Program-made: the position numbers and the translations under genes | The notes under the pieces: model-generated | Databases searched by the model: none | Told to the model about the DNA's origin: nothing | What the model saw: the letters and a program-made list of their open reading frames with translations, nothing else | In this document: piece after piece, positions 1 through 8,227 of the stretch | Numbering within the stretch: the first letter of the stretch is position 1 | How the letters are laid out: every line of letters starts with the position of its first letter | Origin: Treponema sp. | Lineage (GTDB): Bacteria; Spirochaetota; Spirochaetia; Treponematales; Breznakiellaceae | Length of the DNA stretch: 38,076 bases | NCBI GenBank assembly: GCA_031266075.1 | Contig: JAISBS010000017.1 | Coordinates: 1-38,076 of the forward strand | Reading direction: 5' to 3'

Positions 1-191
1 CGGTTCGGGTCTGCCGATGGCGGAATGTTACTGTTTGATGAGTTTTTCACCAGCCGTGTTTCGGCAAGGAGCAGACAGAGGTTGATGAGCAGGTCAAAAG
101 TGGTTTTCAAGGCCGGTGAGAGGTTCGGCTCGTTTCCAATTTGTTTCCGGGCCTTTTCTATGGTTTCCTGTATGTTTATACTGTTTCCCAT
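1..191 (-). CDS. IS66-type transposase, N-terminal part (cut by window edge)
   Basis: The minus-strand frame starts at ATG 191 and runs off the window at base 1. The visible 63 residues end with the stretch NSSNSNIPPSADP, which matches the NSSNSSKPPSSD signature near the N terminus of IS66-family transposases, following a helical segment as usual for that family. No tnpB-like gene lies just upstream; the neighbour there is an AT-rich hypothetical gene, so this may be a lone-transposase IS66 relative or a fragment. Whether it is intact cannot be judged from this window. Confidence 0.7.
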   Translation of the reverse strand, partial: MGNSINIQETIEKARKQIGNEPNLSPALKTTFDLLINLCLLLAETRLVKNSSNSNIPPSADPN

Positions 192-207
192 CCCGTGTTT
201 TATTATA

Positions 208-489
208 TCACATAAAAATAACACTTGCTATAGAAAAAACGCCTGAATAGTTACATGTTTTTTTCAATTCCATATTTCCACTTGGTCTTGAAATCGCTAA
301 ATGAGAAATTTCTTTTTCATAAATTTTAAAATAAATATAAACAATTTCACCCGATAGTCTTATATCAATACAATTAAAATCATAATTTATTTCAAATGTA
401 TATTCAGAAAATATGTTCATTATATTTTCTATAGGTATATTTTGTTCTTCTTTAATTTCAAATGAACCAATGAACCATTCTATACTCAT
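208..489 (-). CDS. AT-rich hypothetical protein, about 93 residues
   Basis: I do not recognise the family. The reading frame also offers an ATG at 498, but AAGG (499-502) abuts that codon, whereas it sits 9 bases ahead of ATG 489 (MSIEWFIGSF), so 489 is the better start. The protein is acidic and rich in Ile, Tyr and Phe, which suggests a small soluble beta-rich fold. Composition is far more AT-rich than the rest of the window, indicating recent transfer. A near-consensus promoter lies at 528-556. Its size and place in a mobile element would fit an immunity or antitoxin-like cargo gene, but nothing in the sequence proves this. Confidence 0.6.
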   Translation of the reverse strand: MSIEWFIGSFEIKEEQNIPIENIMNIFSEYTFEINYDFNCIDIRLSGEIVYIYFKIYEKEISHLAISRPSGNMELKKTCNYSGVFSIASVIFM

Positions 490-527
490 AAAATCCATCC
501 TTGATATTTTTCAATTTTTTCTATACT

Positions 528-556
528 TTTATAATATATTATTTAAATTTTGTCAA
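528..556 (-). promoter_or_regulatory. Near-consensus sigma-70 promoter for the AT-rich gene
   Basis: On the minus strand TTGACA (556-551) is followed after exactly 17 bases by TATAAA (533-528). The start codon at 489 lies about 30 bases beyond the expected transcription start. Confidence 0.7.
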
Positions 557-563
557 CAAATTT

Positions 564-1532
564 TTATTTAAAAAAAATTTTACGCGGCATTTCGTATAAC
601 CCGATTTTTGCGAGCATGCAGGAGAACTCCCGCCCAATTTGGCGGTTATCATAAGGTTTTTCGGGGTTTGTTCCGGGAAAGAGAAAGCTGTCCAGACGGA
701 AGCGGCCTTCCAAACCTTTTATATAAGACGGTAATTCTTCGTATAAATCCGGCAAAACCGGGATTTCCCTTTTTCCCCGGTTTTTGGTTGATTTTAGCCC
801 CTCTTTCCGGCTCCATCCGTGTTCCACGCATATTCTGTCCTCCCGTATATCGCGGGTACGGAGCGCCCGGATTTCCCCCAGACGCATACCGGTCTGGGAT
901 GCGATAAGGTTTATAAGCCGTGCCCGCAGATCGCGCCATTCCTGGGCAAAAAGGTTTTCCGCTTCCTCCCGTTCCAGAATACCCCGTTCTTCCTCGCCGC
1001 CTCCCGCCCGGATGACCGCCTCAAAATCAAACCGGCTGATGATTTTTTTCTGTTTGGCGTAGCGAAGAGCCACAAAGTCCACATTCCGGGCGGAGTTGAC
1101 CGTTGAGGCGGCAAGTTTCTTTTCCAACTTGAGGTACACGACAAACTTTTGGAGTGATTCTTCGGTAACCCGGCATAACAGGGTCTCTCCGAAAAAGCCA
1201 AGATAATACCGGTCAACCTGTTTGTGCATTTCATCGGCATGTTCCCGGTGGGGTTCATTGCCCATTGTCCGGAGTTCCTCGAAATATTCGGAAGTGTCAA
1301 AATCCCAGAACTGTTTGAGGTACTCGCAGAAGGTAATACCTTTGGCGATCTTTACCGACGTAGGCTCATCAGGCAGGCCGTTAACCAGCCATTCCTGAGC
1401 CAGGGCGTTTGCCCTGTTCCGGTCTGATGTACCGGTAGTCCGGCTTTTGATAATTTTTTGGGTAACGGTGTCCATAAAAAGGACTGTCCAATTACCATCC
1501 GACTTGCGCTACCGTAAATAAAAATGGCGCAT
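564..1532 (-). pseudogene. Tyrosine recombinase (phage-type integrase), degenerate
   Basis: A well-placed GGAGG (1542-1538) precedes ATG 1532, but codon 8 (1511-1509) is TAG. After it the frame continues without a break, and ATG 1475 could start a 303-residue product. The protein shows a SAM-like N-terminal core-binding domain and the beginning of the catalytic domain with the first catalytic Arg in TGMRLGEI. It then ends at 564 in AT-rich DNA, before the HxxR and Tyr boxes that complete the active site. Two independent lesions, an early nonsense codon and loss of the catalytic C terminus, make this a dead integrase. The junction with AT-rich DNA near 575-585 looks like a recombination breakpoint. 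Confidence 0.8.
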
Positions 1533-1660
1533 CGCAACCTCCGGTTTTATCACGAATTTTGTCAAATCCGTGTTTTAGAGAGGTTTGACGCGCCTTTTTG
1601 TGGTGGTAGCGTCACCCTGGTTTTTCATAATTCCTTACAGGATAAGAAATTAGCTCATTT

Positions 1661-1742
1661 TGGGGAGTGGAGGATTCGAACCTTCGAAGGCTGAGCCAAC
1701 AGATTTACAGTCTGCCCCATTTGACCACTCTGGAAACTCCCC
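1661..1742 (-). tRNA. tRNA-Tyr (anticodon GTA)
   Basis: The acceptor stem GGGGAGT (1742-1736) pairs with ACTCCCC (1668-1662), with discriminator A at 1661. The anticodon GTA lies at 1708-1706. A long variable arm makes it a class II tRNA, as expected for bacterial tRNA-Tyr. The terminal CCA is not encoded. It lies downstream of tRNA-Thr in the same transcript, and its 3' end borders the integrase remnant. Confidence 0.95.
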
Positions 1743-1768
1743 GGAATTCAACGCCGCGCGCCGGCCCC

Positions 1769-1841
1769 AGCCGCCTCCCGGAATCGAACCGGAGACCTCA
1801 TGATTACAAGTCAAGTGCTCTACCAGCTGAGCTAAGGCGGC
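1769..1841 (-). tRNA. tRNA-Thr (anticodon TGT)
   Basis: The acceptor stem GCCGCCT (1841-1835) pairs with AGGCGGC (1776-1770), discriminator T at 1769. The anticodon TGT is at 1808-1806 within the loop CTTGTAA. The anticodon stem CTTGA/TCATG contains one T-T mismatch at its second pair. CCA is not encoded. Confidence 0.95.
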
Positions 1842-1878
1842 AGTTGAATCGGCCATTCCGAAAATGCCCGTGTCCTGA

Positions 1879-1908
1879 ACTATACCGAATGATGGGGAAG
1901 GGCGTCAA
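1879..1908 (-). promoter_or_regulatory. Promoter of the tRNA-Thr/tRNA-Tyr transcript
   Basis: TTGACG (1908-1903) and TATAGT (1884-1879) are separated by 18 bases on the minus strand, about 40 bases upstream of tRNA-Thr. Confidence 0.65.
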
Positions 1909-1924
1909 GCGGCGGCCCCGGCTT

Positions 1925-2296
1925 TTACCGCCGCGAACGGTCCGGGCGCAGGACTTCGGCGCCGTTCCGGTAAACGTGCCGGGGAAGGGCGTCCCTGTCC
2001 AGGTAGCAGTGGATTAACACCCGGACGGTCCGTTCCAGGCCCCCCGGAACGGCGGCTTCCTGGAGCGCCAGAAGGGCCAGATCCCCTCCCCTGCCGGACT
2101 GACGCAGGGCGGCGGCGGGGTTTTGGGCGTCCAGATCCGGGGTAACGGAAAAAATCAGGGAGACAATATCGGCTTCGAAAAGCCCGTTGGCCGCCAAAAG
2201 CTCGTCATACAGGGCGGCGATCTGCCCGGCTATGTCCGCCCCGTTGTTGCGGCACTGGCAGGCGCCCCGGAGGGCGAACAATTTTTTCCCCGTCAT
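1925..2296 (-). CDS. aroH: Chorismate mutase, AroH type
   Basis: The 123-residue protein matches the small trimeric AroH chorismate mutases, which convert chorismate to prephenate for Phe/Tyr synthesis in the cytoplasm. Family landmarks are visible: LRGACQC near the N terminus (active-site Arg), SVTPDLDAQNPA in the middle, RVLIH (second Arg), RHVY with the active-site Tyr, and LRPD at the C terminus. ATG 2296 has GGGAGGAA just upstream. The frame extends further upstream, but that part overlaps the preceding membrane gene and lacks resemblance. Start and stop of the two genes overlap by four bases (ATGA), so they are translationally coupled. Confidence 0.9.
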   Translation of the reverse strand: MTGKKLFALRGACQCRNNGADIAGQIAALYDELLAANGLFEADIVSLIFSVTPDLDAQNPAAALRQSGRGGDLALLALQEAAVPGGLERTVRVLIHCYLDRDALPRHVYRNGAEVLRPDRSRR

Positions 2297-2637
2297 GCGG
2301 TTCCTCCCGCGGCGGCGATGATAAAGGCGGCCAGGAATTCTACGGCAAGGCCGAAAAGACAGAGCAGCAGATAGGCCGCCGCCCGCACAACCAGGCGGAA
2401 ACGGGAGTCGCGGACAATATGCCAAACGCAGTAGCCAATGCCGCAGACCGAACTGATGCTGAGCGCCAGGCCCAGATTCCGGGACAGGGCCAGCAGGAGG
2501 AGCTGAGTTTCGTCGGTAAAATTCTGCCGGGTACCGGCGGCGTACAAAAAGAGCGAAAAAAGGCAGAGCCCAAAGAAAAAGAGAATCGCCGCCCGGAGCA
2601 GGATAAAAAAAATCCGCCGTTTCGCCGGTTTGTTCAT
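2293..2637 (-). CDS. Small integral membrane protein of unknown function
   Basis: A 114-residue protein with a basic N terminus and three or four hydrophobic helices (about residues 9-33, 45-68 and 82-110). I do not recognise the family. It is the first gene of a two-gene unit with aroH, the stop overlapping the aroH start. It diverges from the SPFH-like gene on the other side. Nothing visible ties it to chorismate metabolism apart from position. Confidence 0.7.
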   Translation of the reverse strand: MNKPAKRRIFFILLRAAILFFFGLCLFSLFLYAAGTRQNFTDETQLLLLALSRNLGLALSISSVCGIGYCVWHIVRDSRFRLVVRAAAYLLLCLFGLAVEFLAAFIIAAAGGTA

Positions 2638-2664
2638 GGGTGGTCTGCCTCCCTTTCAGCTTGG

Positions 2665-2693
2665 TTGTTAAAATCCGCCCGGTAGAGTATCAT
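2665..2693 (+). promoter_or_regulatory. Possible sigma-70 promoter of the SPFH-like gene
   Basis: TTGTTA (2665-2670) and TATCAT (2688-2693) are 17 bases apart. The start codon at 2704 is only 10 bases beyond the -10 element, so the mRNA would be nearly leaderless. This makes the call uncertain. Confidence 0.35.
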
Positions 2694-2703
2694 AAAAGGC
2701 GGC

Positions 2704-3534
2704 ATGAAAAAATTTCTGGCGACTCTGATCATCCTTGTCATCCTGGGGGGCCTGGCCTTTTTCTTCGGCTGGGCCCAAATGTCGGTTCCGCCCGGCGCCT
2801 ATGGGGTTTTGCGCTCAAAAACCCACGGCGTCGACCCCCGCCTTGTCCGGGAGGGCGAATTCCGCTGGGTATGGTACAAACTTATCCCCGCCAACGCGGA
2901 GATCCAAATCTACCGGCTGAACCCGGTGGAACACCACTTTACGGTGAAAAACACCCTTCCCTCCGGCGAAACCTACGCCGCCTTTGCGGGGCTCACGGCG
3001 GACTTTTCCTATGATATTTCCGCCGACCTTTCTTTTTCAATACGGCCCGGCTCACTGGTTTCCCTGGCCGCCGATCATAATATCGGCAGTCAGGAGGATT
3101 TGAACAGGCTGGAAAAGAGCCTGGCCGCCGATATTGAAGCCTTTATCCTGCGGAGTCTGGAGCCCGGCGGAGAAAACGCCGGGGATATGGAAGACATACT
3201 CGGCGCCGGCGCGAGCGAAGCTCTGGAAAGCCGCATTGAAGCCCGGTTCCCCGCGGTGGAAAAGGTAAGCTGCCGCGTCAAAACCGCGGTTTTTCCCGAT
3301 TTCGCCCTCTACCGCCAGGCCCGGGAACTTTCCGAGACCTACCTTTCCCGGCAGCGGGAATACCTTGGCGGCGGCCTGAAAGAACAGGCGGAAAACCGGA
3401 TCGAATCCCGCATCCGTTTCGACGAACTGGAACGATACGGCGAACTGCTCGCCAAATACCCCGTTTTGCTGCGATACCTGGCCCTGGAAAAGGGGATTTT
3501 GCTTCCCGGCGATCCCTCCGGGGCCGAAAACTAA
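2704..3534 (+). CDS. Membrane-anchored SPFH/prohibitin-like protein
   Basis: The 276-residue protein has one N-terminal membrane segment (residues 4-23), then VPPGAYGVLRSKTHGV, which resembles the opening beta-strand of SPFH (stomatin/prohibitin/HflK) domains where a membrane helix is followed by a VxPGxxGV pattern. The rest is mixed alpha/beta and ends with a helical segment rich in Glu and Arg (about 185-265), as in SPFH proteins that oligomerise through a helical stalk. AAAGGCGG precedes the ATG. The gene stands alone. The assignment rests on motif resemblance, and the role of spirochetal members is not known to me. Confidence 0.6.
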   Translation: MKKFLATLIILVILGGLAFFFGWAQMSVPPGAYGVLRSKTHGVDPRLVREGEFRWVWYKLIPANAEIQIYRLNPVEHHFTVKNTLPSGETYAAFAGLTADFSYDISADLSFSIRPGSLVSLAADHNIGSQEDLNRLEKSLAADIEAFILRSLEPGGENAGDMEDILGAGASEALESRIEARFPAVEKVSCRVKTAVFPDFALYRQARELSETYLSRQREYLGGGLKEQAENRIESRIRFDELERYGELLAKYPVLLRYLALEKGILLPGDPSGAEN

Positions 3535-3660
3535 AACCGGTTACGGGGGAAAATCCGAAAAAACGCCGCCGCCGTCCACGTAACCCGGAAACGGCCAAGG
3601 TTGTTGTAATGCTACCGGGACGGCAAGCTTGAAACAACAGCGCTCCCCCCGGTATAATGG

Positions 3661-3692
3661 AGTTGTTTAAAAACTTCAGTTTTTGAACAACT
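3661..3692. repeat. Hairpin, 15-bp stem
   Basis: AGTTGTTTAAAAACT (3661-3675) pairs with AGTTTTTGAACAACT (3678-3692) over 15 positions with one G-T pair, loop TC. No T-tract follows in either direction, so it is not a standard terminator. It lies in the 250-base gap between the SPFH-like gene and the outer-membrane protein gene, where I see no further gene. Confidence 0.65.
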
Positions 3693-3740
3693 TCCGCTTA
3701 AAAGCAGCAAAAATGCGGAGCATTTTGCGAGACTTGTGAG

Positions 3741-3757
3741 ATAACCAACCGGGTTAT
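3741..3757. repeat. AACCG-loop hairpin, copy 1
   Basis: ATAACC (3741-3746) and GGTTAT (3752-3757) form a stem around the loop AACCG. The same loop recurs inside hairpins at 18900-18938 and 23506-23522, and a related one occurs at 23201-23227. It lies 34 bases upstream of the barrel protein gene. Confidence 0.55.
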
Positions 3758-3790
3758 TGAACAAGTCCAGTGATGAAACAGGAGTTGCGT

Positions 3791-4423
3791 ATGCAAAAGG
3801 CCGGAGCCTTTTTGTTATTTTTGTGTTTGTTGCTGGCCCAGGGCCCCTTTGGTTTTGCCCAGGAAAAAGAACCCGGCATAGAAGAAGAAGTGCCGGTTGA
3901 ACCGGATTGGGATATGTATATTCCCAGCCTCTATTCCCGGGGAGACAAGACCGTTTCCATATCCCTGGGGCTTATTTTTCCCCTTGCCCTGGTAAACCAG
4001 GGAAAAACCTTGTCCATGCAGATGATCCCGATTGGCGGAACGGGCAATATCATGTTCAACTACTTTCTCGATTCCCGCTTTTTTCTGGGCGGCGAAGCGG
4101 GGCTCATGTTTATTGGCACCCAGCGAAAAAACACCTTCCTGGCATATCCCTTTGGGTTCCGGGGGGGGTATCAGTTTATCCTTGGGCGCTTTGAATTTCC
4201 CCTGGCCCTGAGCATCGGTTTCGCCCCCCAGCACTACCTGGACGAAAAATACTTTGGTATGTATATAAAACCCGCGGTGTCGGCTTTTTTCCGGCTGACT
4301 CCCGACTGGTCCTTCGGCGCCACTACCCAGGGGTGGTGGATTCCCCAATGGCCCAAAGAAAAGGATAAAGCGGTGGACGGTTATTTTATTGACGTTACCC
4401 TTTCCGCCCGATTCCATTTTTAG
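3791..4423 (+). CDS. Predicted outer-membrane beta-barrel protein
   Basis: AGGAG (3780-3784) sits 6 bases before ATG 3791, which makes this start (MQKAGAFLLF) better than the in-frame ATG at 3770. A signal peptide of about 22 residues ends at GFA/QEK. After an acidic linker the mature protein shows alternating hydrophobic and polar strands (TVSISLGLIFPLAL, FFLGGEAGLMF, FPLALSIGFA, DVTLSARFHF) and ends in a terminal Phe, the usual signature of a protein assembled by BamA. Its size of about 190 residues fits an eight-stranded OmpW-like barrel. It is followed after 12 bases by a lipoprotein gene, probably co-transcribed. Its substrate is unknown. Confidence 0.7.
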   Translation: MQKAGAFLLFLCLLLAQGPFGFAQEKEPGIEEEVPVEPDWDMYIPSLYSRGDKTVSISLGLIFPLALVNQGKTLSMQMIPIGGTGNIMFNYFLDSRFFLGGEAGLMFIGTQRKNTFLAYPFGFRGGYQFILGRFEFPLALSIGFAPQHYLDEKYFGMYIKPAVSAFFRLTPDWSFGATTQGWWIPQWPKEKDKAVDGYFIDVTLSARFHF

Positions 4424-4435
4424 GGAAGGTTTGTT

Positions 4436-5632
4436 ATGGATATGAATAAAACACCGGAGCCGGCGCGCCGGCGGCTCCTTTCGGCAGTCCCGGCGGTTCT
4501 GATCGGTTTTCTGGGCCTCTTCGCGTTCAGCGCCTGCGACCAGAGCGCGATTTTTTTTGCCATCTCCCAGGAACCGGCGCTCCGGGAACCGCAGATTGTA
4601 GGATCGCCCACGAATATTGTTACCTGGCACGATGGAACTTCCGACAGCGTTTATGTGGCCAACCGCGCCGCAGTACACAAATACAATGCAGGCGGCTGGG
4701 ACAAGCTGCCCCATCCGGGGGGCGCTATATGGAGCCTGGCCGCCACGAGTACCGGTTTGTATATCCTCACCAGTGGGAACGTGAAAAAATACGATACCGG
4801 AACCAGAACCTGGAAAACCGTTCCAAACAACAGTCCCTATAAAACAACGCACACTATTTACGCCGATTCCGCTTCTTCACGGCTCTTTGCCGGCGCGGGA
4901 GACGGAACCAACACCGCCAGTTCAAAGGATTACGCCATTCTGTACCTGAACAACAGCGGCGAATTAGACCCCCTGGACGCCGGCGGCGACCGCGTCCATA
5001 TTCTGACCGGGGCGGCTCTGGACGGTTCAGGCAATCATTATCTTTCGACCGCCGGCAGCGGTATTTTCCGCATCGCGGAGGCTGATTTGACCTCTTTGCC
5101 GCTGACGCCGGTTACCGACGGAGCCGGTATTTCCTACGGCAACATCAAAGGGATTATTTTCAAGAGCCTCGGCGGCCTTCCGAATGATCTCCTCATCGCC
5201 GTAAAGCGGAGCGGCTCTGTTCTTCTATACAACGGCACGGAATTTGTGGAAAAGTGCAAACTTGACGCGAATAACTATGAATCCACCGGATCCCTGGCCT
5301 TTTGGCTGTCTCCGGGGACAAGCGGCAACCCCACATTGCTGCTGGCGGGAATTCAGGGTTCCAAATCCTCGCTGGATCAAATCAATACCAACGGATACCG
5401 GGAAATCAGATTAGACAACTGGGCAGTCCATGCTCCCGGAAAGGACTCGCCTACCAGCGCGCCAAACGCCGATAAATACAATTCCTCCCTGGGAAAACAT
5501 CCCATCACTCATCTGTTCCAAATTCCCGCTTCCATCGATCCGAAAATGACCGTTTTTGCCTCTACGATAAATCAGGGGCTCTGGTCTTACCGGGATCACG
5601 GCGATGGGGAGCTGATTTGGAATGCCGAATAG
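4436..5632 (+). CDS. Lipoprotein with predicted beta-propeller-like repeats
   Basis: The 398-residue protein has a basic N terminus, a hydrophobic segment and a lipobox-like FAFSAC ending at Cys34, so it is likely lipidated. The mature part consists of repeated strand-rich units (SVYVANRAAVHKY, GLYILTSGNVKKY, HYLSTAGSGIFRI, DLLIAVKRSGSVLLY, NQGLWSYRDH), a pattern typical of beta-propellers of the NHL or two-component-regulator type. I do not recognise a named family. AGGGAAGG lies 7 bases upstream of the ATG. Pairing with the barrel protein gene suggests that both act at the cell envelope. Confidence 0.65.
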   Translation: MDMNKTPEPARRRLLSAVPAVLIGFLGLFAFSACDQSAIFFAISQEPALREPQIVGSPTNIVTWHDGTSDSVYVANRAAVHKYNAGGWDKLPHPGGAIWSLAATSTGLYILTSGNVKKYDTGTRTWKTVPNNSPYKTTHTIYADSASSRLFAGAGDGTNTASSKDYAILYLNNSGELDPLDAGGDRVHILTGAALDGSGNHYLSTAGSGIFRIAEADLTSLPLTPVTDGAGISYGNIKGIIFKSLGGLPNDLLIAVKRSGSVLLYNGTEFVEKCKLDANNYESTGSLAFWLSPGTSGNPTLLLAGIQGSKSSLDQINTNGYREIRLDNWAVHAPGKDSPTSAPNADKYNSSLGKHPITHLFQIPASIDPKMTVFASTINQGLWSYRDHGDGELIWNAE

Positions 5633-5671
5633 GCGGCCCGCCGGCTTTTTCGCCGCCGCCGGCTCCCCCCT

Positions 5672-8041
5672 ATGAGCGATCTGTTTTCATCCCGGAAACC
5701 GGAGGGGCCTTTGGCGGACCGGATGCGCCCCCGGACGCTGGAAGACGTCATCGGCCAGGATCATATCGTCGGGCCGGGGCGGCTCCTGCGGCGGGCGATC
5801 CAGGCCGACCGGCTTTCCTCCATTATTTTTTACGGCCCGCCGGGGACGGGGAAAACCAGCCTGGCCCGGGTTATTGCCAATACCACCCGGGCGGCTTTTG
5901 AAAGCCTGAACGCGGTTCTTTCGGGGATCAAGGATATCCGGGAAGCCATAGACCGGGCCGACGAGCGGCAGCGGCTCTACGGCAAACGGACGATTCTTTT
6001 TGTAGACGAGGTTCACCGCTGGAACAAGGCTCAACAGGACGCCCTCCTCCCCTGGGTGGAGAACGGCACGGTGATCCTTATCGGCGCCACCACAGAAAAC
6101 CCCTTTTTTGAAGTGAACCGGGCGCTGGTCAGCCGGAGCCGGATTTTTCAGCTTAAATCCCTTGGCGCCGCCGATCTTATGGAAACAGCCTGGCGGACCC
6201 TGGCCGACAAAGACCGGGGCTACGGGAAATGGCGGGTTTCTTTTGCGAAAGGGGCCCTGGAACACCTGGTGGAAGTCGCCGGGGGGGACGCCCGGAGCCT
6301 CCTCAACGCCCTGGAGCTGGCGGTGGAAACTTCGGTTTCTAAAGAAGCCCCGGCTTCAGAAAAATCCGGCCCCGCCCAATGGCCGCCAGCGGAAGGGGAA
6401 GAAATCGAGGTTTCTTTTGAGGCCGCCGAGGAAAGCATCCAGCGCCGGGCGGTGCTGTACGACCGGGATGGGGACTACCACTTTGACACGATCAGCGCCT
6501 TTATCAAAAGCATCCGGGGCAGCGATCCCGACGCGGCCCTGTACTGGCTGGCTAAAATGGTCCGGGCCGGGGAAGATCCCAGCTTTATCTTCCGGCGGAT
6601 GATCATTCTGGCCAGCGAGGACGTGGGACTGGCGGATCCCCATGCCCTTTCGGTGGTTATTTCCTGCGCCGAATCCTTTGACCGCATCGGCTTTCCCGAG
6701 GGGAATTTTCCCCTGGCCCACGCCTGCCTCTACCTGGCCACGGCCCCCAAGTCCAATTCCGCCATGGCCTTTTTTGACGCCCTCAAGGAAGTTGACCGGG
6801 AGGACGCGGAGGTTCCCAACCACCTGCGGGATCCCAGCCGGGATGCCGAGGGCTTCGGCCACGGGGAAGGGTATGTGTACCCCCACGCATACCGGGATCA
6901 CTGGGCGGCCCAGCAATACCTGCCCTCCAGTCTCCGGGGCCGGGCATTTTATATCCCCTCCCTTACCGGCTATGAGGGAAAAATCCGGGAGGACGTGCTT
7001 GGGAAACGGGAACTCCAGGCTGCCATTGTTCTGGGAACCGCCGGGGGGCATGAAGCCGCGGAGGGGGAAATCCTCACCTGGTCCGCCGTGTCCGGGGGCC
7101 GGGAAGGCTGGTTCAAACGGCTTGAATCGGGCCGGAGCGCCCTCCTCCTTTCGGATCGGAACCGGATCTTCGAGGCCGCCGCCCCGGCCCGGCATGACCG
7201 GATTCTCATTCCCCAGGCCAACGACGGTCTGCTCCTCTGGGAAGGGCTGCGCCGGACTCCTGAGGGGCTTTGCGCCGCGCTGGTGGACCGCGAGGCGGCG
7301 CGGGAGGCCCTGCTCCGTTACGCCCGGGTTCTGGACGAGGCGGAACTGCCGGAAATCGCCGTCCATGCCGGCGCCGCCCTCCCCTCCCCCGATGAATGCG
7401 GCGCATGGTTTTCCAGCCCCCGGTTCGACCATATCCTCCTGCGGGAACCGTTCAGGCGGGGGCCGGGCAAACCTTCGTCCCGCCGGGAAATCGCCGCCGG
7501 GGATCCGGCCCCGGACGGAACGGCGGGGGTTTTCCGCGCGCTGGCGGAACAGGCGGCAAAACTCCTGGTTCCCGGCGGCGGCGTGGCGATCCTCTGTTCA
7601 CCCCCCGCCTTGGGGGAGCGGATTTCCCGGATTCTCCGGGAAGCCTGCGGCGCGGAGGAGCCGGTATGCGCCCTGCTGGAGGCCGGGGAAGGGGAATTTT
7701 TCTCCGGGAGTTCCGGTAAAAAACCGCCCGGAACCGCTGCTTCCGGGGGCCCGGATTTTTACGCCTGGGACGGCGAAACCCTGGCCGGAGCTTTTCGGGC
7801 TGCGGGCTTTGACGCGGAAGCCGGGACCATTGAGCAGAGTGAAGAACGGCCCCTTACCCGGCAGGATCTGGCGCTCTGGTTTGACCGGGACCATTCCCGC
7901 TGGGGCGCGTTTATCGGCGAAAAACTGGGGGCCGGGAATTTTAACCGGGTCAGGACCCTCCTGGAAAACCGGATTGCCGAGGGTCCCATCCGCTGGAAGT
8001 GGAAAAGTATCATGCTCCGGGCGGTATTGCCGGGGACTTAA
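5672..8041 (+). CDS. rarA: RarA/MgsA AAA+ ATPase with an extra C-terminal methyltransferase-like domain
   Basis: Residues 1-440 are a full RarA (MgsA, Mgs1/WRNIP1 family), an ATPase acting at stalled replication forks. Visible motifs are Walker A GPPGTGKT (55-62), Walker B LFVDEVH (109-115), sensor 1 GATTENP (138-144) and the SRSRIF arginine-finger region. A C-terminal MgsA tetramerisation domain follows, containing [12 protein letters not shown] and PHAYRDHW. Residues from about 445 to 789 are additional and absent from ordinary RarA of roughly 440 residues. They contain [15 protein letters not shown], which resembles the strand-turn after motif I in class I SAM-dependent methyltransferases, but no clear GxGxG SAM loop. 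No frameshift is visible; this is one continuous frame. Confidence 0.85.
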   Translation: MSDLFSSRKPEGPLADRMRPRTLEDVIGQDHIVGPGRLLRRAIQADRLSSIIFYGPPGTGKTSLARVIANTTRAAFESLNAVLSGIKDIREAIDRADERQRLYGKRTILFVDEVHRWNKAQQDALLPWVENGTVILIGATTENPFFEVNRALVSRSRIFQLKSLGAADLMETAWRTLADKDRGYGKWRVSFAKGALEHLVEVAGGDARSLLNALELAVETSVSKEAPASEKSGPAQWPPAEGEEIEVSFEAAEESIQRRAVLYDRDGDYHFDTISAFIKSIRGSDPDAALYWLAKMVRAGEDPSFIFRRMIILASEDVGLADPHALSVVISCAESFDRIGFPEGNFPLAHACLYLATAPKSNSAMAFFDALKEVDREDAEVPNHLRDPSRDAEGFGHGEGYVYPHAYRDHWAAQQYLPSSLRGRAFYIPSLTGYEGKIREDVLGKRELQAAIVLGTAGGHEAAEGEILTWSAVSGGREGWFKRLESGRSALLLSDRNRIFEAAAPARHDRILIPQANDGLLLWEGLRRTPEGLCAALVDREAAREALLRYARVLDEAELPEIAVHAGAALPSPDECGAWFSSPRFDHILLREPFRRGPGKPSSRREIAAGDPAPDGTAGVFRALAEQAAKLLVPGGGVAILCSPPALGERISRILREACGAEEPVCALLEAGEGEFFSGSSGKKPPGTAASGGPDFYAWDGETLAGAFRAAGFDAEAGTIEQSEERPLTRQDLALWFDRDHSRWGAFIGEKLGAGNFNRVRTLLENRIAEGPIRWKWKSIMLRAVLPGT

Positions 8042-8081
8042 GTTTTCCACCGTTTTTTTCGGCGAATTTCCGGTAAACCAG

Positions 8082-8102
8082 GGCGGAAACCGCCGCTTTT
8101 TT
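8082..8102 (+). terminator. Rho-independent terminator after rarA
   Basis: GGCGG (8082-8086) and CCGCC (8090-8094) form a stem with loop AAA, followed by GC and six T (8097-8102). Confidence 0.7.
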
Positions 8103-8106
8103 CGCG

Positions 8107-8160
8107 TTTTTTCACATAAACCTAAAAAAAATTTGCATTTTTCCTGAACCTGTGAAAAAA
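8107..8160. repeat. Inverted repeat upstream of the H1-like gene
   Basis: TTTTTTCACA (8107-8116) and TGTGAAAAAA (8151-8160) are perfect inverted copies 34 bases apart, surrounding an A-rich stretch. It could be a regulator binding region or a structured leader. No clear promoter elements could be assigned here. Confidence 0.45.
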
Positions 8161-8227
8161 TGTTTTTGACCGCCAGAAACGGCTTGAAACGAAACGAATA
8201 TTCTTTCGCACCAAGGAGAATATTGTT

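Larger units (their letters stand above)
1..1660. mobile_element. Remnant of an integrated element beside tRNA-Tyr
   Basis: The stretch begins directly at the 3' end of tRNA-Tyr and contains, in order away from the tRNA, a broken tyrosine recombinase, an AT-rich small gene and the start of an IS66-type transposase. Integrase next to a tRNA 3' end is the classic arrangement of integrative elements. Base composition drops sharply around 200-580, unlike the GC-rich chromosome that follows. The far boundary lies outside the window and I could not see a direct-repeat attachment site inside it, so the extent is inferred. Confidence 0.55.

Noticed and set aside
25-246. Plus-strand frame of 73 codons at the window start
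   Set aside because: It is antisense to the IS66-type transposase signature, which explains the open frame.
1642-1654. ATAAGAAATTAGC shared with 18875-18887, considered as attachment-site repeat
   Set aside because: At 13 bases in AT-rich text such matches are expected by chance in a window this long, and the second copy lies in the fliW leader, not at an element boundary.
3815-4852. Open frame of 345 codons on the minus strand
   Set aside because: It runs antisense through the signal peptide of the barrel protein and into the lipoprotein gene, with no recognisable domain.
6642-8147. Open frame of 501 codons in another plus-strand frame of rarA
   Set aside because: Pro/Gly/Ser-rich shadow; the RarA frame is continuous through the same bases.
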